Assembly (NCBI GenBank): GCA_003354225.1
Contig: PIVH01000459.1
Coordinates: forward strand, 1-5,710
Source of the DNA: Globobulimina sp.
Taxonomy: Eukaryota; Foraminifera; Rotaliida
DNA length: 5,710 bases
Direction of reading: 5' to 3'
The notes under the pieces are model-generated. The model was not told the DNA's origin, ran no database searches, and saw only the letters and a list, made by a program, of their open reading frames with translations. The stretch's first letter is position 1. Every line of letters starts with the position of its first letter. The position numbers and the translations under genes are program-made. This document shows positions 4,509-5,710 of the stretch, piece after piece.

Positions 4509-5710
4509 CACTTTCATGGCAACAAACTCTACTTCTCCTATTTGCTATATTCAACTGTAATATCATTTTTAAATGTGAAAGTGTAGAAGCAGTTGCTGAA
4601 TGTAGAGACAATGAGTGTACAGAAATGAATAACGAATGCACCGACCATAATGAATTATGTCCCTACTGGGCAGCTATCCATCAATGCCAACGTAATCACA
4701 CGTTTATGTTACATGAATGTCCCGTATCGTGTGATTCATGCAATGATATGAATTATAATGAATTATCCATTGGCTGTCCTAAAAAATATCCAGATTGTGA
4801 GTCTTGTTCTGATACACTATCATTTGCCACAAAGTGTCCGCTTTACAAACAAAAAGCAGCATGCAACAAATATCCTGGATATATGATGATTCATTGTGCA
4901 AAAACATGTAAATATTGTCATTTGCAAAGTAACTATGATTTACGTTGTCCAAAAAACCAGAAACAAATGCAAGAAACGCGTATATTTGCAGCCAGCGGAG
5001 ATTTAAATACATTCTTCGAAAATATAGTGTCTACCTACAATATGCATAAAAATCTCACTGAACAGCGTGACGACGGAGTGCTTGAATGGGAGTTAGAGAT
5101 TTTGTCAACCGATCCGTGGGTGTTGCGGTTTGATAATTTTTTCACTGAATTGGAGGCCAAAGGCATTATCGAAGCGGCGGGAAAGTTTGAACGGTCCACA
5201 GATGTGGGAAAAAAGGATAACACCGGACATTTTGCTAAAATTACATCAAAGTCCAGAACTAGTTCGAATGCTTGGTGCCATGAACGGTGTTGGCGTCATC
5301 CAATGGTACAAAGGGTCATGACCCGTACTGAGGGATTGTTGAATATTTCAATGGATAACTCCGAACATTTACAGATATTACAATATGAAGAAGGTGAATT
5401 TTATGCAACGCATAACGATTATATACCAAATCAAGTTGCAATGTCATGTGGTCCGCGTGTGTTGACCTGGTATATGTATTTGAATGATGTCGAAGAAGGC
5501 GGACATACCGCGTTTCCGAAATTGAACTTGTCAAATCCGCCAAAATTGGGTAGAGTTATATTGTGGCCATCTGTTTTGGATTCAGATCCAATGAAAGTTG
5601 ATCGGAGAACGGTTCATACTGCGTTGCCGGTAAAAAAGGGTGTAAAGTATGGTGCAAATGCTTGGATTCATACGTATGACTTCCAAACGCCTAATTTGTG
5701 GTCGTGTACA
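4505..5710 (+). CDS. Prolyl 4-hydroxylase with signal sequence and two N-terminal ShKT domains, cut at the window end
   Basis: Open from ATG 4505 (in-frame TGA upstream at 4472) to the window edge, 402 codons without a stop. A hydrophobic stretch at residues 9-22 looks like a signal peptide or anchor. Two six-cysteine ShKT modules follow: 45-79 (C45, C52, C61, C72, C76, C79; CPYWAAIHQC and CPVSCDSC) and 101-138 (C101, C111, C120, C131, C135, C138). The 2-oxoglutarate/Fe(II) dioxygenase domain spans about 203-398. H303 and D305 (YATHNDY) and H371 (TVHTALP) would bind iron and K381 (GVKYG) 2-oxoglutarate; the His-to-Lys spacing of 10 matches animal collagen prolyl 4-hydroxylases. RTSSNAWC and GGHTAFP are also family-like. 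It would hydroxylate proline in secreted or wall/matrix proteins in the ER. The animal tetramerisation domain is absent. The ending DFQTPNLWSCT is near the usual C-terminus, so few residues should be missing. The catalytic half is GC-richer and favours TTG, GCG and CCG codons more than the neighbours. Confidence 0.93.
   Translation, partial: MSLSWQQTLLLLFAIFNCNIIFKCESVEAVAECRDNECTEMNNECTDHNELCPYWAAIHQCQRNHTFMLHECPVSCDSCNDMNYNELSIGCPKKYPDCESCSDTLSFATKCPLYKQKAACNKYPGYMMIHCAKTCKYCHLQSNYDLRCPKNQKQMQETRIFAASGDLNTFFENIVSTYNMHKNLTEQRDDGVLEWELEILSTDPWVLRFDNFFTELEAKGIIEAAGKFERSTDVGKKDNTGHFAKITSKSRTSSNAWCHERCWRHPMVQRVMTRTEGLLNISMDNSEHLQILQYEEGEFYATHNDYIPNQVAMSCGPRVLTWYMYLNDVEEGGHTAFPKLNLSNPPKLGRVILWPSVLDSDPMKVDRRTVHTALPVKKGVKYGANAWIHTYDFQTPNLWSCT

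Noticed and set aside
4420-5012. Minus-strand frames at 4420-4641 and 4779-5012
   Set aside because: They are antisense to the signal sequence and ShKT modules and have no support; the first runs across the duplicated module only by chance.
5035-5543. Open frames at 5035-5223 and 5316-5543 (minus) and 5130-5321 (plus)
   Set aside because: All overlap the prolyl 4-hydroxylase catalytic domain, whose motifs fix the true frame.
1-5710. tRNA, rRNA, CRISPR array, transposase or terminal inverted repeats of an insertion element
   Set aside because: I looked on both strands and saw no cloverleaf, rRNA core motif, spaced repeat array, transposase motif or target-site duplication.

Overview
The window is AT-rich, compact eukaryotic-type DNA. 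It holds five probable protein genes on both strands and no sign of bacterial organisation: no Shine-Dalgarno series and no operon of bacterial families. The readable proteins are a 7TM-RGS receptor-like protein, a secretory-pathway prolyl 4-hydroxylase with ShKT modules, a tandem MATH-like protein and a polytopic membrane protein. These families point to a protist nuclear genome. TAA closes the complete genes and TAA/TGA are absent inside them, so the standard code fits and the usual ciliate recoding of TAA does not. I cannot name the species. A free-living heterotrophic protist (for example rhizarian) is a guess from the families. A large eukaryotic DNA virus is a weaker alternative, raised only by compactness and mostly uninterrupted genes.

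Layout. At the left, on the minus strand, lies a multi-pass membrane protein (56-691) that probably runs on beyond the window through an intron. Next, also on the minus strand, is a 340-residue protein (828-1850) with a short F-box-like helix followed by two MATH/TRAF-like domains. Only 44 bases from its start codon, on the plus strand, begins an ankyrin-like small gene (1895-2476), which reads through only if an intron of about 75-81 nt is removed. Then come a complete 532-residue 7TM-RGS protein (2549-4147), a 357-base AT-rich spacer, and a prolyl 4-hydroxylase (4505 to beyond 5710) with a signal sequence, two ShKT domains and the full catalytic tetrad.

The most unusual structure is a start-region module present twice: 1835-1898, between the divergent MATH-like and ankyrin-like genes, and 4441-4508, directly before the hydroxylase. 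The copies are about 94% identical apart from a 4-base A-run difference. Each contains the 10-base palindrome AAAACGTTTT, then CAG, then the ATG of a plus-strand gene. Each also carries, on the minus strand, the same five opening codons (M-W-S-G-H). In the first copy these open the 340-residue protein; in the second they stop after seven codons. This looks like a duplicated bidirectional promoter/start cassette reused for an unrelated gene.

There is no obvious single pathway. The receptor-like and membrane proteins suggest signalling, the MATH/F-box-like protein suggests adaptor or ubiquitin-linked roles, and the hydroxylase acts in the secretory pathway.
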